Below are positions 36,958-48,970 of a stretch of DNA of 64,000 nt, in pieces. Below the pieces are notes generated by a model that did no database searches, had not been told where the DNA came from, and saw nothing but the letters and a program-made list of their open reading frames with translations. This DNA comes from Trachelipus rathkii (lineage: Eukaryota; Arthropoda; Malacostraca; Isopoda; Trachelipodidae). The stretch covers positions 45,001 to 109,000 of the forward strand of contig JABUQX010004744.1 of NCBI GenBank assembly GCA_015478945.1, written 5' to 3'. Each line of letters opens with the position of its first letter. Position 1 is the stretch's first letter. A program made the position numbers and the translations under genes.

Positions 36958-37259
36958 CAGCGGTCTCCAAACTTTTTTGATCGCGTACCCTCCATAACCA
37001 AAATAATTATAAGTTGTACCCTTATAATATAATATAATATGATATAATATAATATAATATAACATAATATAATATAATATAATATAATATAATATAATAT
37101 AATATAATATAAGACACATCGACCAATGAGAGAACCTCTCATTGACGTGGTACACGATCATACACTCACAAGTGATAGTGAGCCTACTTCTTTGGCGTAC
37201 CACTAAGTATCACTTTGCGTACCCCCTGGGGTACGCGTACCCCACTTTGGAGACCACTG
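36958..37259. mobile_element. hAT-type MITE with 8-bp target duplication
   Basis: The element starts CAGCGGTCTCCAAACTTTTT and ends CACTTTGGAGACCACTG, so its ends are inverted repeats of the CAGNGGTCTCCAAA type seen in hAT elements. The 8-base sequence CTGTATGC occurs immediately on both sides (36950-36957 and 37260-37267), a clean hAT-length target duplication. The interior is 302 bp with a (TATAA)n run and no coding capacity. It inserted between module A copies, so it is younger than the array. A partial copy is at 25062-25204. Confidence 0.85.
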
Positions 37260-37354
37260 CTGTATGCCAATCAGTCAAAGTGACGATAGTGGCCAATGAG
37301 TGAACAGTCACTGACCGCTATGCTTCCGCCACACTTCTCTTTGACAAAGAGGAA

Positions 37355-37509
37355 AGCTACCAGTTAGTTCCCTTTGCTGACAAACCCTTTAATATGAACG
37401 TTAAAAGGCAGTCGACAGAGGTTAAGCCGTGGTACCACGTCAAGGTCGGTAGCTGTTACCTCGGAAAGGCATTTTTTTTCGCACACCCCAAAAAAATTTA
37501 AAAAGAGTT
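37355..37509 (+). repeat. Pseudoknot module A, CCGTG subtype, with tail
   Basis: P1 is GCTACC (37356-37361) with GGTAGC (37448-37453). P3 is CCGTGGTA (37427-37434) with TACCTCGG (37457-37464), one mismatch. The tail GCATTTTTTTTCGC, ACACCCC and A run follows. Confidence 0.7.
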
Positions 37510-39693
<2,184 letters not shown>

Positions 39694-39735
<42 letters not shown>

Positions 39736-39748
39736 ATATATATAAAAA

Positions 39749-39830
<82 letters not shown>
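39694..39830. repeat. (TA)n microsatellite
   Basis: Arrays 39694-39730 and 39753-39828 with a short A run between. Confidence 0.95.
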
Positions 39831-39831
<1 letters not shown>

Positions 39832-40329
39832 GTGGCTGAAAAATAAAAAATTAAAAAAAAAATTTCCCCTCCTAACTGGCTTTTGATTTGTAAAACACAT
39901 TTATGAAGAAAAAAGTCAGTGGTTATTATTTTTATCTGACCCACTTGGGTTTAAGTCTCAAAATGTAAAATTTTTGACATTTCTATGGATTAAAAATACA
40001 AAAATAATCATAAATGCTTTATAAAATAAGCTACAAGCATCAATTAGGTACCAAATGATGCAGAATTAAATTTAGAACATGTTTTATTGAAATAACATTT
40101 TTTTCCTAAAAACTATATTTATGAAGTTATTGCCAAAAAACTAAATTTTTTATTGTTTTTTTAGTTGAAATAGTGGCATATACTACAAAAATATGACAAC
40201 GGATACTTTTAATATATTACCCCTATGTTCAAATTAACTATCAAGATATAAAATCCTTACAATTGTAGTAGTTGTTATTTATATAGAAAACATCACTTTT
40301 TGATTTGAAATTTTTAATTAATTTCCTGG
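39831..40329. other. AT-rich region, no gene
   Basis: Nothing recognised. Confidence 0.5.
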
Positions 40330-42978
40330 ACCTAATTTTGTTTCGAATAACTCCATCTATGCGATTGTGTTCAACCACATATTTTTGAAGCTTCTAGTGC
40401 TTTTTTCATTTTCAACATTTTGACTGTGACACTCATGTCTTAACTTAAGTGGTTTTTCGATAAATTCAAGTATTTTATCTTCAATCAGTCTCAAAACCGG
40501 TGGAATTGTGTGCCATTGGGAAATTGGGGTCATTTTATATTAACATACAGCTTTGAAACCGTTCCCCCTACAAAATCATCATCTTCACCATGAAAGTCTT
40601 CTATGAGGCCTTTCAAATGCAAAACTTTATTAACTGCTTTCCTTCTGACCTCTTCATCCTCGTCGGCTAACATTCCAATGAGAATATTTTCACCATGAGC
40701 AAAATAACTGTGATTATCTATATATAACTTTATAACAAATGTTCTTAGCATTTGAATCAGAATTATGATTTTTGAATCACATTGGGGCCAGGTTTTGGGA
40801 CCGTCAGTTAAATATTTATTAATCTTAATATCAAACCAACTAGGAAAATACACCTTTACTATAAATTCGGCAATCAGCTTTAGATTTTTAGTAGGTTTGG
40901 AAATGGAAACATAATACCTCAAAATTCTGCATGCTAATGTTAGCCAACGAGAATGTTCATAGGTCCAACTTCTAAAAAGGCCAAATCATCATCTATGTTT
41001 CCTGTGATTACACCCCAACAGATGCGATAAGCATAGTACTGGTCAGTCGATAAGTCATCAATGACTTTGTCTAGTATGACAAATTTTGGATTTGGAATTG
41101 GCCTAAACTTAGCAATTCCTCATTTGGAAACATTGCCATTCAGCTGTGAGTCAATGGCTCCAGAAAATTTATCTGGCTCTTTGGTAGTTCCATCAATTTT
41201 CATAAAAATATGCCTTAAAGGTAACTCATTTAGATTCAAAATGCAAATATCCCACTGTAATGGAACTCCTAGAAACATTTCTAAATATCTAATGGAACCA
41301 CGTGAAATGACCGGTATTGACATTGGTTCCATCTGCCTTTGCTAAGTTCAGTCTTGTTTGAAGCTCTGTTCCCTGTAGTGTTTTGAATATTCCATGAGCT
41401 ACATCTATTGCCTTGGCGCTTTTTGGTGTGATGTGATCAAGGTAAAAGTCATCTAAAAATAGAAATTTCTAATAACATTGATACAGTATATTTTATAAAT
41501 ATAGGTACTTTAGTTTTCATAATTTATAGGATCTTGATACTTAGTATTACTTACATGGCTCACCAGTGATGACATAATGCTCCTCCAGCAGTGTTGAAGT
41601 GTGATATTTCCCATTAATTTCACAATTCACAAGGGTTGCATCTCGCCTGCCATCGAAGCCTATTCCTGTGACCTTTTCGAACAGGATTTTTTCTTTCTGC
41701 GCTTCTGCTCGCAATTTTTCCCTCTCAATTTATTTCTGAAAGGTATTCCTGTGTTAAAGCAATTATAATTATAATAACTAAATGATTGTAGATAGGTATT
41801 TAGTAGTAATTTGTATGATAGAAATACTTACTTGTCAATAACATGCTGCATTTTGTCTTTGGTGATAACTCCAAAATCTACCAATGTAGCAGAAGCAATA
41901 GCTGCACAGTTCTATCACTTTTTTGATACCTGAAAAAGAGATTTTTAGTACTATGTATAAGAAAAATAGCTTTTAATAGGAATTTAGTATGAATATATAT
42001 CAATGTCTAATGAAGCATTGATTTTTTTTTTTTTTTTTTTGCTTTTTTGCTTTTTATAACTTTTAATGACAAAACTACTTGAATTACCTGTCACACATTT
42101 CAGCAAGCATTCGTAGCCTTGTTCGATTTTGCTCAGAACTTGACATTTCTCCACTATAATCAGGATCTGAACCATTACTAATTGAAAATGACTCAGACAT
42201 TTCAGCATCTGATTTCTCTATTTCTACAGATACTTGAGGACTTTCTTCTTCAAGTCCTTGAAAAGAGCAACTTGCTTTCATCTCAGAAGAATCCAGTTTC
42301 CTAGCTTTCTTTGAACTAAGACTTTCTTGAATAACTTTTTTTTTGAATTTGGCTTCAGAAGGTGTTTCAGGAACTAGCTTAGAAGTGCAGTAGCCATGCC
42401 TGTTGGTTTTTGGATCCTGAAAATGGAAAAATTCTATAAAACACTTTTTATCTCTACCTACTGGATGTTAAATATAATTTTAAGTTTGAATTGAGTATTT
42501 GAGTAAATGCTTTAAAGCTGGGTCTAAATTTTGATGTTATACTCACCTCATAAAATTTGTAATCTTCATCTATCATTTTTAATAGAAACTTCTTTTCAAT
42601 TTCTGCTAGTTTCTTGTGGTCTTTTTGATGTACATCAAATAGTTGATTGCCTTCTCTAAACCTGCTGCATCTGTTTCATATTTTTGTCCACTTTTCTTTT
42701 TGTCATAGTTCACAAATTTATAAAAAAATTTAATGTAACTGCTGAGCTTTGTTTTAATTCCAATGACAGATATTGGATAAACATTATAATTTACCCATAG
42801 ATTGAATAGTTCTACACTTCATATCTCTGAACAATGTCTTTCCTATAGTCTCTAAAGTAAAGACATCTTTCAAGCACTTGCTTTAAAATGGGAAGTTTCC
42901 CAAAAGGAAATTCTTCTAAAGGTTTAAAGCATTCATCCACAATGTATTTGATTTACTTGCTGTTTTTCTTGTAGACAT
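40330..42978 (-). pseudogene. Multi-exon gene of a multi-copy arthropod family, broken
   Basis: Pieces on the minus strand match, from memory, a large multi-copy family of uncharacterised arthropod and other invertebrate proteins; function is unknown and a mobile origin is likely. In order: an N-terminal GKLPILKQVLERCLYFRDY (about 42900-42840); FREGNQLFDVHQKDHKKLAE after a one-base frameshift, ending at a GTGAGT donor (exon end 42547); an acidic Ser/Glu-rich exon 42416-42088 with clean CAG acceptor and GTAATT donor; REKLRAEAQKEKILFEK and GFDGRRDATLV (about 41720-41560) ending at GTAAGT; then DGTNVNTG, NELPLRHIF, DGTTKEPDKFSGAI, DDLSTDQYYAYRICWG, HSRWLTLACRILRYY, KVYFPSWFDIK, YFAHGENILIGML and a C-terminal CHSQNVENEKSTRSF. 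Frameshifts near 42665, 41325 and 40945 and stops near 41745, 41135 and 40945 make it a pseudogene. The order and splice sites are otherwise intact. Confidence 0.65.
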
Positions 42979-43452
<474 letters not shown>

Positions 43453-43519
43453 TTGATATAGGTCGGTTCCTAGGGAACCTCAGTTTTATTATGAAGAGGA
43501 TGACCAAAGCAGGAAAAAA

Positions 43520-43590
43520 AGTCAAAGTTTTATTAATTCAACGTTTCGAGCCACACCATGTCATTATCAGCATACTGAAATGACACATGC
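43520..43590 (-). mobile_element. Penelope-like element end with hammerhead-like motif
   Basis: On the minus strand, GTATGCTGATAATGACATGG is followed by TGTGGCTCGAAACGTTGAAT. This resembles the hammerhead ribozyme found in the terminal repeats of Penelope-like elements (CUGAUGA, stem II, CGAAAC then GUUG). Here CUGAUGA is CTGATAA, changing a core G, and stem II pairs poorly, so it is probably inactive. Its place on the 3' side of the GIY-YIG fragment (44539-44960, same strand) supports the assignment. Confidence 0.45.
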
Positions 43591-43806
43591 ATAATAATAT
43601 TGAATAGAGATTTAAAATTAAATAAAATAGAAATAACAATGAAAATGGGAAATAAAAATAAAGTAATGAGGGTGACTAGCAAGGTAACAAACTGTAAGTA
43701 AAATTATTAACAAAGCTTGAAAACGGTTAAAGCAGTAGCGGCTCGTAAACCGAAAACATGGGGAGGCACTTCAAAATAATTAAAATGTATAAAATAAAAA
43801 AAATAT

Positions 43807-43901
<95 letters not shown>

Positions 43902-44538
43902 TTCTGTCTACTTTTCTTCGTAGTTTAAATATAATGGATTTTTTGACCCTTGGATAAAATCAAAGCTGGTTAAAAACTTGGATTTATTACATATAGAGTA
44001 CACTTCAATTAAAATTCCAGATTAAAACGACATTCCACCATTATTCCTCACTTTGAGTATAAATGGTGCTTGTTTCTGACAAAAATTTTCGCCTTTATAT
44101 GGCCTTTTTCAATTGTGACAATAGTTTAACACAAGTGAGTGAAGAAATAATACTGAAAAGATTTTTGGAACTATTTTTTAAATTAAATTAAACGAAGATG
44201 GTAAGGGGCAAAATTGTTGTTTCCTCGTAGCCACTCATTTTTGGATGAAAATATTACTTTTTCAAAAAAATTACGAGTTAATTGTTCAATAGGCAAAATA
44301 TACATAGTGTACAGACACATGCGGAAAATGGACTAACTGGTCATGTAACAAAGAATACAAAAACAATATAAAATTCATTAAAAATTATTGGAACTGCGAA
44401 TGACATAATTTGAAAAATCGATAATCAAGAGGAAGACAGACATACGAACATATTTTTTAATACATATGCACGTACGCACAGTAAATGGAGGGCAACATTA
44501 ATATTTTTTATACAATAAACAATTGAAAGGGGGCAGGG
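43591..44538. other. AT-rich stretch with (TA)n
   Basis: TA arrays at 43814-43896, otherwise AT-rich sequence possibly belonging to the 3' part of the Penelope-like element. No coding region recognised. Confidence 0.45.
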
Positions 44539-44960
44539 TTAGGTAGTAGGTTGAGGATGCTTGTTCTTGAAGAGTTCATCTATTCTTTTTATGGTTGGTG
44601 AATGGTATTTCAGGAACTGCTGTTGTATACTATCGATTGAATGTTCTCCTTTTAGGGTATTGAAGTTGTGATGATTATTTATACAATACGTTTCAATTAG
44701 CCTTCTTTTATGCTGATTAGGGACATGTACAAGAGGTTGCATGGTGTTTATATTTATATGGTGATTGAATTGGGATCTGTGTTTAGCTAGAGATGACTTC
44801 TGATTGTCCTTTTGTAAATCGTATTTGTGCTGGTTCTTTCTTCTGCTGAAATCTTTGGTCTCGCCTATGTATGTTTTGGGACATTGATTGCATGATAGGG
44901 TATAAATACATTGTATGGGTTCTGGTGGGGGTCTTGGTGGGTGGAAAAGTTTTTTGATTT
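44539..44960 (-). pseudogene. Penelope-like retroelement, GIY-YIG endonuclease domain
   Basis: The minus-strand frame from about 44957 reads PPPEPIQCIYTLSCNQCPKT, then YIGETKDFSRRKNQHKYDLQ, continuing through SLAKHRSQFNHHI and LIETYCINNHHNF to a stop at 44539. This is the GIY-YIG nuclease fold: the first strand is CIYTLSC (GIY position), then the CxxC pair, the YIG tripeptide, the catalytic Arg of DFSRR, and a conserved Glu in LIET. It is the C-terminal endonuclease of Penelope-like elements. The upstream reverse transcriptase is absent; the match stops at about 44960, where other repeat sequence starts. The frame is open over about 140 codons, so the copy is fairly young but 5'-truncated. 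Confidence 0.75.
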
Positions 44961-45139
44961 CCAGTAGATTCCTCTTATTACGAGCAGGAAATAGCAGATC
45001 ATCACCAGTTTAGTACCTTTCAACGTTTCTCTTTCTGGCGAACATGAGATATGGAATTACAAACTAGTCCCTTCCACAGAAATACATCTAAGGCACGCAG
45101 GCCCAAAAAAGTGTGGAAGGTACAAATTCGCTCAACCAG
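44961..45139. repeat. Repeat shared with 38.3 kb, then array edge
   Basis: CCAGTAGATTCCTCTTATTA (44961-44980) and CACCAGTTT match 38336-38385. The shared piece abuts the Penelope fragment here and a TA array there. It is followed by the left edge of structured-repeat array 3. Confidence 0.5.
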
Positions 45140-45144
45140 ATTTC

Positions 45145-45330
45145 GGGCACAACGATTTAGTTTCTTCCACAAATAGTAGGCACGAAGGCCAAAAAAGGGT
45201 GGAAGGTAAGCTGCTACACCACGTCAAGGTACGTTGGCCCTTGTCATGGTAGGTTGGCTAGATCTCCATGACTGTAGCAGAAAAGCGATTTTTTTGAACA
45301 TGAAATCCCCAAAAATATCGTAAAAAGGGT
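45145..45330 (+). repeat. Pseudoknot module A, rewritten-stem subtype, with tail
   Basis: P1 differs completely from the usual sequence but still pairs: GGGC-CAACG (45145-45154, one bulged A) with CGTTGGCCC (45232-45240). P2 is CTTCCAC with GTGGAAG. P3 is a perfect 8 bp, CTGCTACA (45211-45218) with TGTAGCAG (45273-45280). The linker CCACGTCAAGGTA is conserved. The tail GCGATTTTTTTG, CCCC, A run and GTAAAAAGGGT follows. Confidence 0.75.
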
Positions 45331-45569
45331 ACGCTTTCACTTCCAAAAAGAAGCAGGGGTGAACGATGTAACCTTTGTCTCGTTGCCAACCTTCAAGAGA
45401 GAAAGAAGTCGTAGTAATAACGTAGTAAGGAAGAAAGTTTCGAAAATAAAGGTTGCAACAGGCGAAGGCAAATGTGCCCATAAAATTCTCAAATATGAGC
45501 AATAGTTAGAGAATTTTATTGATCAGACACATATATACCCACGATAATTACTGCTTTTTTTTTTTTGAT

Positions 45570-46700
45570 AGCAGCATGAAATGTGGCAGCTTAAAAGCTA
45601 CTAATACCAACGGAATGTAATTGCTGGCTTTGGGAGGTTCGTTTGCGCTGGTGCATCGGAGGGGCATTCCAAATGCACAAGTGGTCATTCAGGGATGCAT
45701 GACCAGAGGTTCCTGAACAGCATTCTGTAGATAGAACGGTCTCACCTCTTACTGTACCAGTAAGGTAAGCTGACGGACCACTCCATGCTAAAACTGAAAA
45801 CAAGAAAGTTTGACGTTGCAGGATAGTATATCCTCATCGGACGGACCCGAAACCGTATGTCAGTCCATCAGATAAAAATGCCTATTCCACACATTAACAT
45901 TCTTGTTTTTTTTAGGCCAATTTATAAAAAAAATAATGCATATTCTGCATACATTACATTTTATAAATCTGTTTCCTCTCTTGTTTTCCGAAAATAGCAC
46001 GAAAAGTGGCAGGCAGCTTAAAAACTGATAACCCAAAGCTCGCTTAAATTATCATATGCATCGGCGGAGCATACCGATTGCACACGTTCTTGGTCATTAA
46101 GCTGCAACTTACAAACACATAAATGAACATCACACAGAGTCAATAGTAGAGGTTTGTAAGCTTGCTTCAGACCAGAGGATAACCGACAGCATTCGGCAGA
46201 TCGAACGGTCTAACCTCTTACTGTACCAGTTAGGTAAGCTGCCGGACCACTCCATGCTGCCACTGAAAATAATTAAGTTTGGATGTTGCAAGACATTTAT
46301 TATATCCTCATCGGACCCGAAACCTTCAGTCCATCAGATAAAAATGCCTATTCCACACAAATTAAACTTCGGGAATTGCAACTTTTTCCTCCCTCTTGTT
46401 TTCCGAAAACAGCACGAAAAGTGGCAGGCAACCTAAAAAACTGATAACACAAAGCTCTCTTAAATTATCATATGCATCGGCGGAGCATACCGATTGCACA
46501 CGTCCTTGGTCATTCAGCTGCAAGTTACGAACACATACATGATCATCACACAAGGTCAATATATACCAATTGATAACTTTTTTGACTGGTGAACAAGTAG
46601 AGGTGAATGTAATATGCAACATCCTGTCCAGAGAGGTTCCCCGACAGCATTCGGAAGATCGAACGTCTCCCCTCTTACGGTACCTGTTAGTTCCCCTCTC
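45570..46700. repeat. Tandem repeat, three diverged units of about 400 bp
   Basis: Units begin near 45570, 45976 and 46390. Shared words are CTTGTTTTCCGAAAA, TCATATGCATCGGCGGAGCA, GCATTCGGCAGATCGAACGG and CCTATTCCACACA. Units 1 and 2 end in a decayed module A head (GTACCAGTTAGGTAAGCTGC, GGACCACTCCATGC). Unit 3 runs into the module A copy at 46677. Non-coding. Confidence 0.7.
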
Positions 46701-46812
46701 ATGGCAACGTTAAATTGAGAGGGTTAAGCCGCCGGACCGCGACAAGGTAGGTAGCATTCTCCGGCAGAAAAGGCGTTTTTTTTGCACACTCCAAAAAAAC
46801 GTAAAAGAGTTA
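46677..46812 (+). repeat. Pseudoknot module A, GCCGGA subtype, with tail
   Basis: P1 is TACC (46681-46684) with GGTA. P2 is CCCTCTCA with TTGAGAGGG. P3 is GCCGGA (46731-46736) with TCCGGC (46760-46765). The tail GGCGTTTTTTTTGC, ACACTCC, A run and ACGTAAAAGAGTT ends two or three bases before the stop of the opposing ORF. Confidence 0.7.
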
Positions 46813-47199
46813 GAAGGTTATGAACTTCTTCAAGTCCTTCGTGGAAGCTCGTTTGTAATGGCTGCTGAGCGGCAGAGCTTTTCTCAACTCTCTGGGTGTA
46901 ATCTTGCCCTTCTGCTTTTTGAGTTGTTTATAGACCTGTATAACAGCATCCTTTTTCGTTCTGGTACCCCACCCAACAAACATCACATCCTTGTCTTCTT
47001 CAGATGTACCCTCTCCATCTTCTTTCACGAACACTTCCTCAATGTCATGCAACTGAGAGACGTGGGAGGACAGTGGTTCTACGTGAACATCGAGAGAGGA
47101 CCACTGCACTCCCACAAGTCTAGTTTGAGGAAGGAGGTCCAAGAGAGCTTGCATGTCGCTTACTGACTGATGACTTCTGACTGTTATTGAGGTGTTCAT
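46810..47199 (-). CDS. Hypothetical 129-residue protein inside array 3
   Basis: Open frame from ATG 47199 to the stop at 46810 with ordinary protein composition. The N-terminal half is hydrophobic-helical (MQALLDLLPQTRLVGVQWSS), the middle is acidic (KEDGEGTSEEDKDVMFVGWG), and the C-terminal third is basic (KQLKKQKGKITPRELRKALP) and ends in KKFITF. I see no signal peptide, membrane segment or known family. It is the only long protein-like frame in the structured arrays. It converges on, and almost touches, the tail of the module A copy at 46677, so transcription on the minus strand would place that module in its 3' untranslated region. It could be a real gene or an exon. Confidence 0.35.
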   Translation of the reverse strand: MNTSITVRSHQSVSDMQALLDLLPQTRLVGVQWSSLDVHVEPLSSHVSQLHDIEEVFVKEDGEGTSEEDKDVMFVGWGTRTKKDAVIQVYKQLKKQKGKITPRELRKALPLSSHYKRASTKDLKKFITF

Positions 47200-47609
47200 T
47201 AATTAAAATATAAATAGTATATACAATTAAAAACTTTTTCTTTGTAAATAATACAAATATTTTTAATAAATGTCACCTGAAACAGAGTAAAATCAATCAA
47301 TAAGTTGAACCAAAAAGTGCTTCTCATGATATAGGAAAAAACTGGTTTAATTTCATTTAACCCGCTTCTCCTGCCAGCAACTTGTATATCATGAGGAGAG
47401 CTTTTCGATTCACCGACTGGCCACTTTGCTTCCCGATAACAAAAGCTATCGGTACGCGCAGGGTTGCCGCCCCATCCTTTGTTTCGTTGCTCTTTTCATT
47501 CTCTAAGACAAGATGACCGATTCACCTAACAAAGTCCAAAATGGCTAGAGACCTATTGCTAGCATCGATCTTCGAGTCATGATTAATCTTACTCAGAGCA
47601 ACATATTTC
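47200..47609. repeat. Inter-module spacer shared with 33.9-34.2 kb
   Basis: 47320-47605 repeats the spacer that precedes the module A copy at 34210 (TTCGTTGCTC, CTCAGAGCAACATATTTCGG). AT-rich before that. Non-coding. Confidence 0.6.
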
Positions 47610-47805
47610 GGAAGCTACGATTAAGTCACTTCCCGTTCACACACAAAGCTGCAATGATAAGTTGTGAATAGAGGAAGCTCAGCCGCCACACCACGACAAG
47701 GTACTTAGCTTCCTATCATGGTGGTTGCCCAAGCCACCATGACCGCGGCAGAAAAGCATTTTTTGCGCATCCCAAAAAAATGTAAAAGGATCTTTCGCTC
47801 GCATC
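47610..47805 (+). repeat. Pseudoknot module A, long-P1 subtype, with tail
   Basis: P1 is GGAAGCTA (47610-47617) with TAGCTTCC (47706-47713). P3 is GCCGC (47682-47686) with GCGGC (47745-47749). P4 is CATGGTGG with CCACCATG. The tail GCATTTTTTGC, A run and TGTAAAAGGAT follows. Confidence 0.7.
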
Positions 47806-48035
47806 CACGCGAACGAGAATCAACACTCTGTCTCTCTCTCGGTCAGCCACATTAAAGTAAACCGAGAGAGATGTGCTGAAAGCGTAAGCAGGCATAGACA
47901 GTTGAGCGACAAATCAGAGCTATCTATACCTCATCGCAGGGCGTCTTCGCTTCCCGACATCGGCTACTTTCTTGGTCAGTACACGCAGGGTTGCTCGCCA
48001 CACCCTTTGCTTCGCAGACTTAGTTCAGCTGAAGC

Positions 48036-48580
48036 CGAAACTCTCCATTTCCAAACCACCATCGTTATTGGGGTTCGGTAGAGGGAGAGACAACGACTGC
48101 TCTAAATCTGCATAGGCTTTTCATGCACATAGAAGCTATGGACAGCAGCAGAAGAAGTCGACACTCTATATCCAAACCACCATCGTTATTGGGGTTCGGT
48201 AGAGGGAGTGTCGACGACTTTTCCTGCTACCCTCCAAGCTGAACTACTACAGGGGAATAAAGGATGAATCATTCGGAGGGTTAAGTGGTGAGAGTTAGTT
48301 CTATTTAGCTGCTTCTGCAGCAGTGGACACTATTTCCAAACCACTATCGTTATTGGGGATCAGTAGAGGGAGTACCACTACTACAGCAACAGCATCACCA
48401 GCCAGCTTTTCTTATCCGCGAATGACAACAAACCCTTACACCTTGGGGGTTCGATTCCGGTTTTAAGCATGATGACAGTAGTAGCTGTCAGTAGCCGAAA
48501 CTCTATTTCCAAACCACCGTCGTTATTGGGGTTCGGTAGGGAGAGAAACGACTACTGTAACTACTAAGACAGCTTATCCA
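48036..48580. repeat. Four module C hairpins with rewritten arms
   Basis: Each has the tip CCAAACCACCATCGTTATTG (one or two changes) and GGTTCGG or a near variant. Arms differ but pair. Copy 1: CTCTCC (48041-48046) with GGAGAG (48084-48089). Copy 2: GTCGACACTC (48157-48166) with GAGTGTCGAC (48206-48215), plus AAGTCG/CGACTT outside. Copy 3: AGTGG with CCACT. Copy 4: CAGTAG (48489-48494) with CTACTG (48552-48557), and AGCTGTC (48483-48489) with GACAGCT (48568-48574). Confidence 0.7.
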
Positions 48581-48759
48581 GCCGCCTACCTCTATCAAAG
48601 CCGGCATAAACAGAGGGACACGACTAGCCACTTTGCCTCCCGATAACAAATGCTATCGGTACGCGTAGGGTTGCTGCCCCACCCTTTGTTTCGTTGCTCC
48701 TTTCATTCTCCGAGACAAGAATCTTGCTCAGTACACATCTTACTCGGAGCAACATATTT

Positions 48760-48874
48760 CGGAAGCTACGATTTAGTCACCTTTCCACTGGGGAAGGCTC
48801 AGCCACCGCACCACGACAAGGTACGTAACTTCCTGTCTTAGTGGTTGATCAAGCCACCAGACTGCGCGGTGGGA
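48760..48874 (+). repeat. Pseudoknot module A, long-P1 subtype
   Basis: P1 is GGAAGCTACG (48761-48770) with CGTAACTTCC (48824-48833, one mismatch). P3 is a perfect 7 bp, CCACCGC (48803-48809) with GCGGTGG (48866-48872). The P2 hairpin is short (CTTTCC/GGGAAGG). Confidence 0.7.
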
Positions 48875-48879
48875 GTAGC

Positions 48880-48970
48880 AGGTACACTTCAGTTCTCTCT
48901 GCCTACCGATAGCGATAGACAAAGATTAAGCCGTTGTACCACGTCAAGGTCTGTAGCTATGACAACGGTA
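48880..48970 (+). repeat. Pseudoknot module A, CCGTTGT subtype
   Basis: P3 is a perfect 7 bp, CCGTTGT (48931-48937) with ACAACGG (48962-48968). The linker is ACCACGTCAAGGTC. P1 is short (TACA with TGTA). Confidence 0.6.

Noticed and set aside
33554..37509. Module A as a hepatitis-delta-like ribozyme
   Set aside because: The order of parts differs: here a hairpin precedes the second pseudoknot strand, whereas in the delta fold the hairpin follows it; key delta core positions are not seen.
45570..46700. CRISPR-like repeats
   Set aside because: Units are about 400 bp and similar throughout, with no spacers, in a eukaryotic genome.
48445..48470. tRNA gene suggested by GGTTCGATTCCGG
   Set aside because: Only a T-arm-like word; no D arm, anticodon arm or acceptor stem around it.
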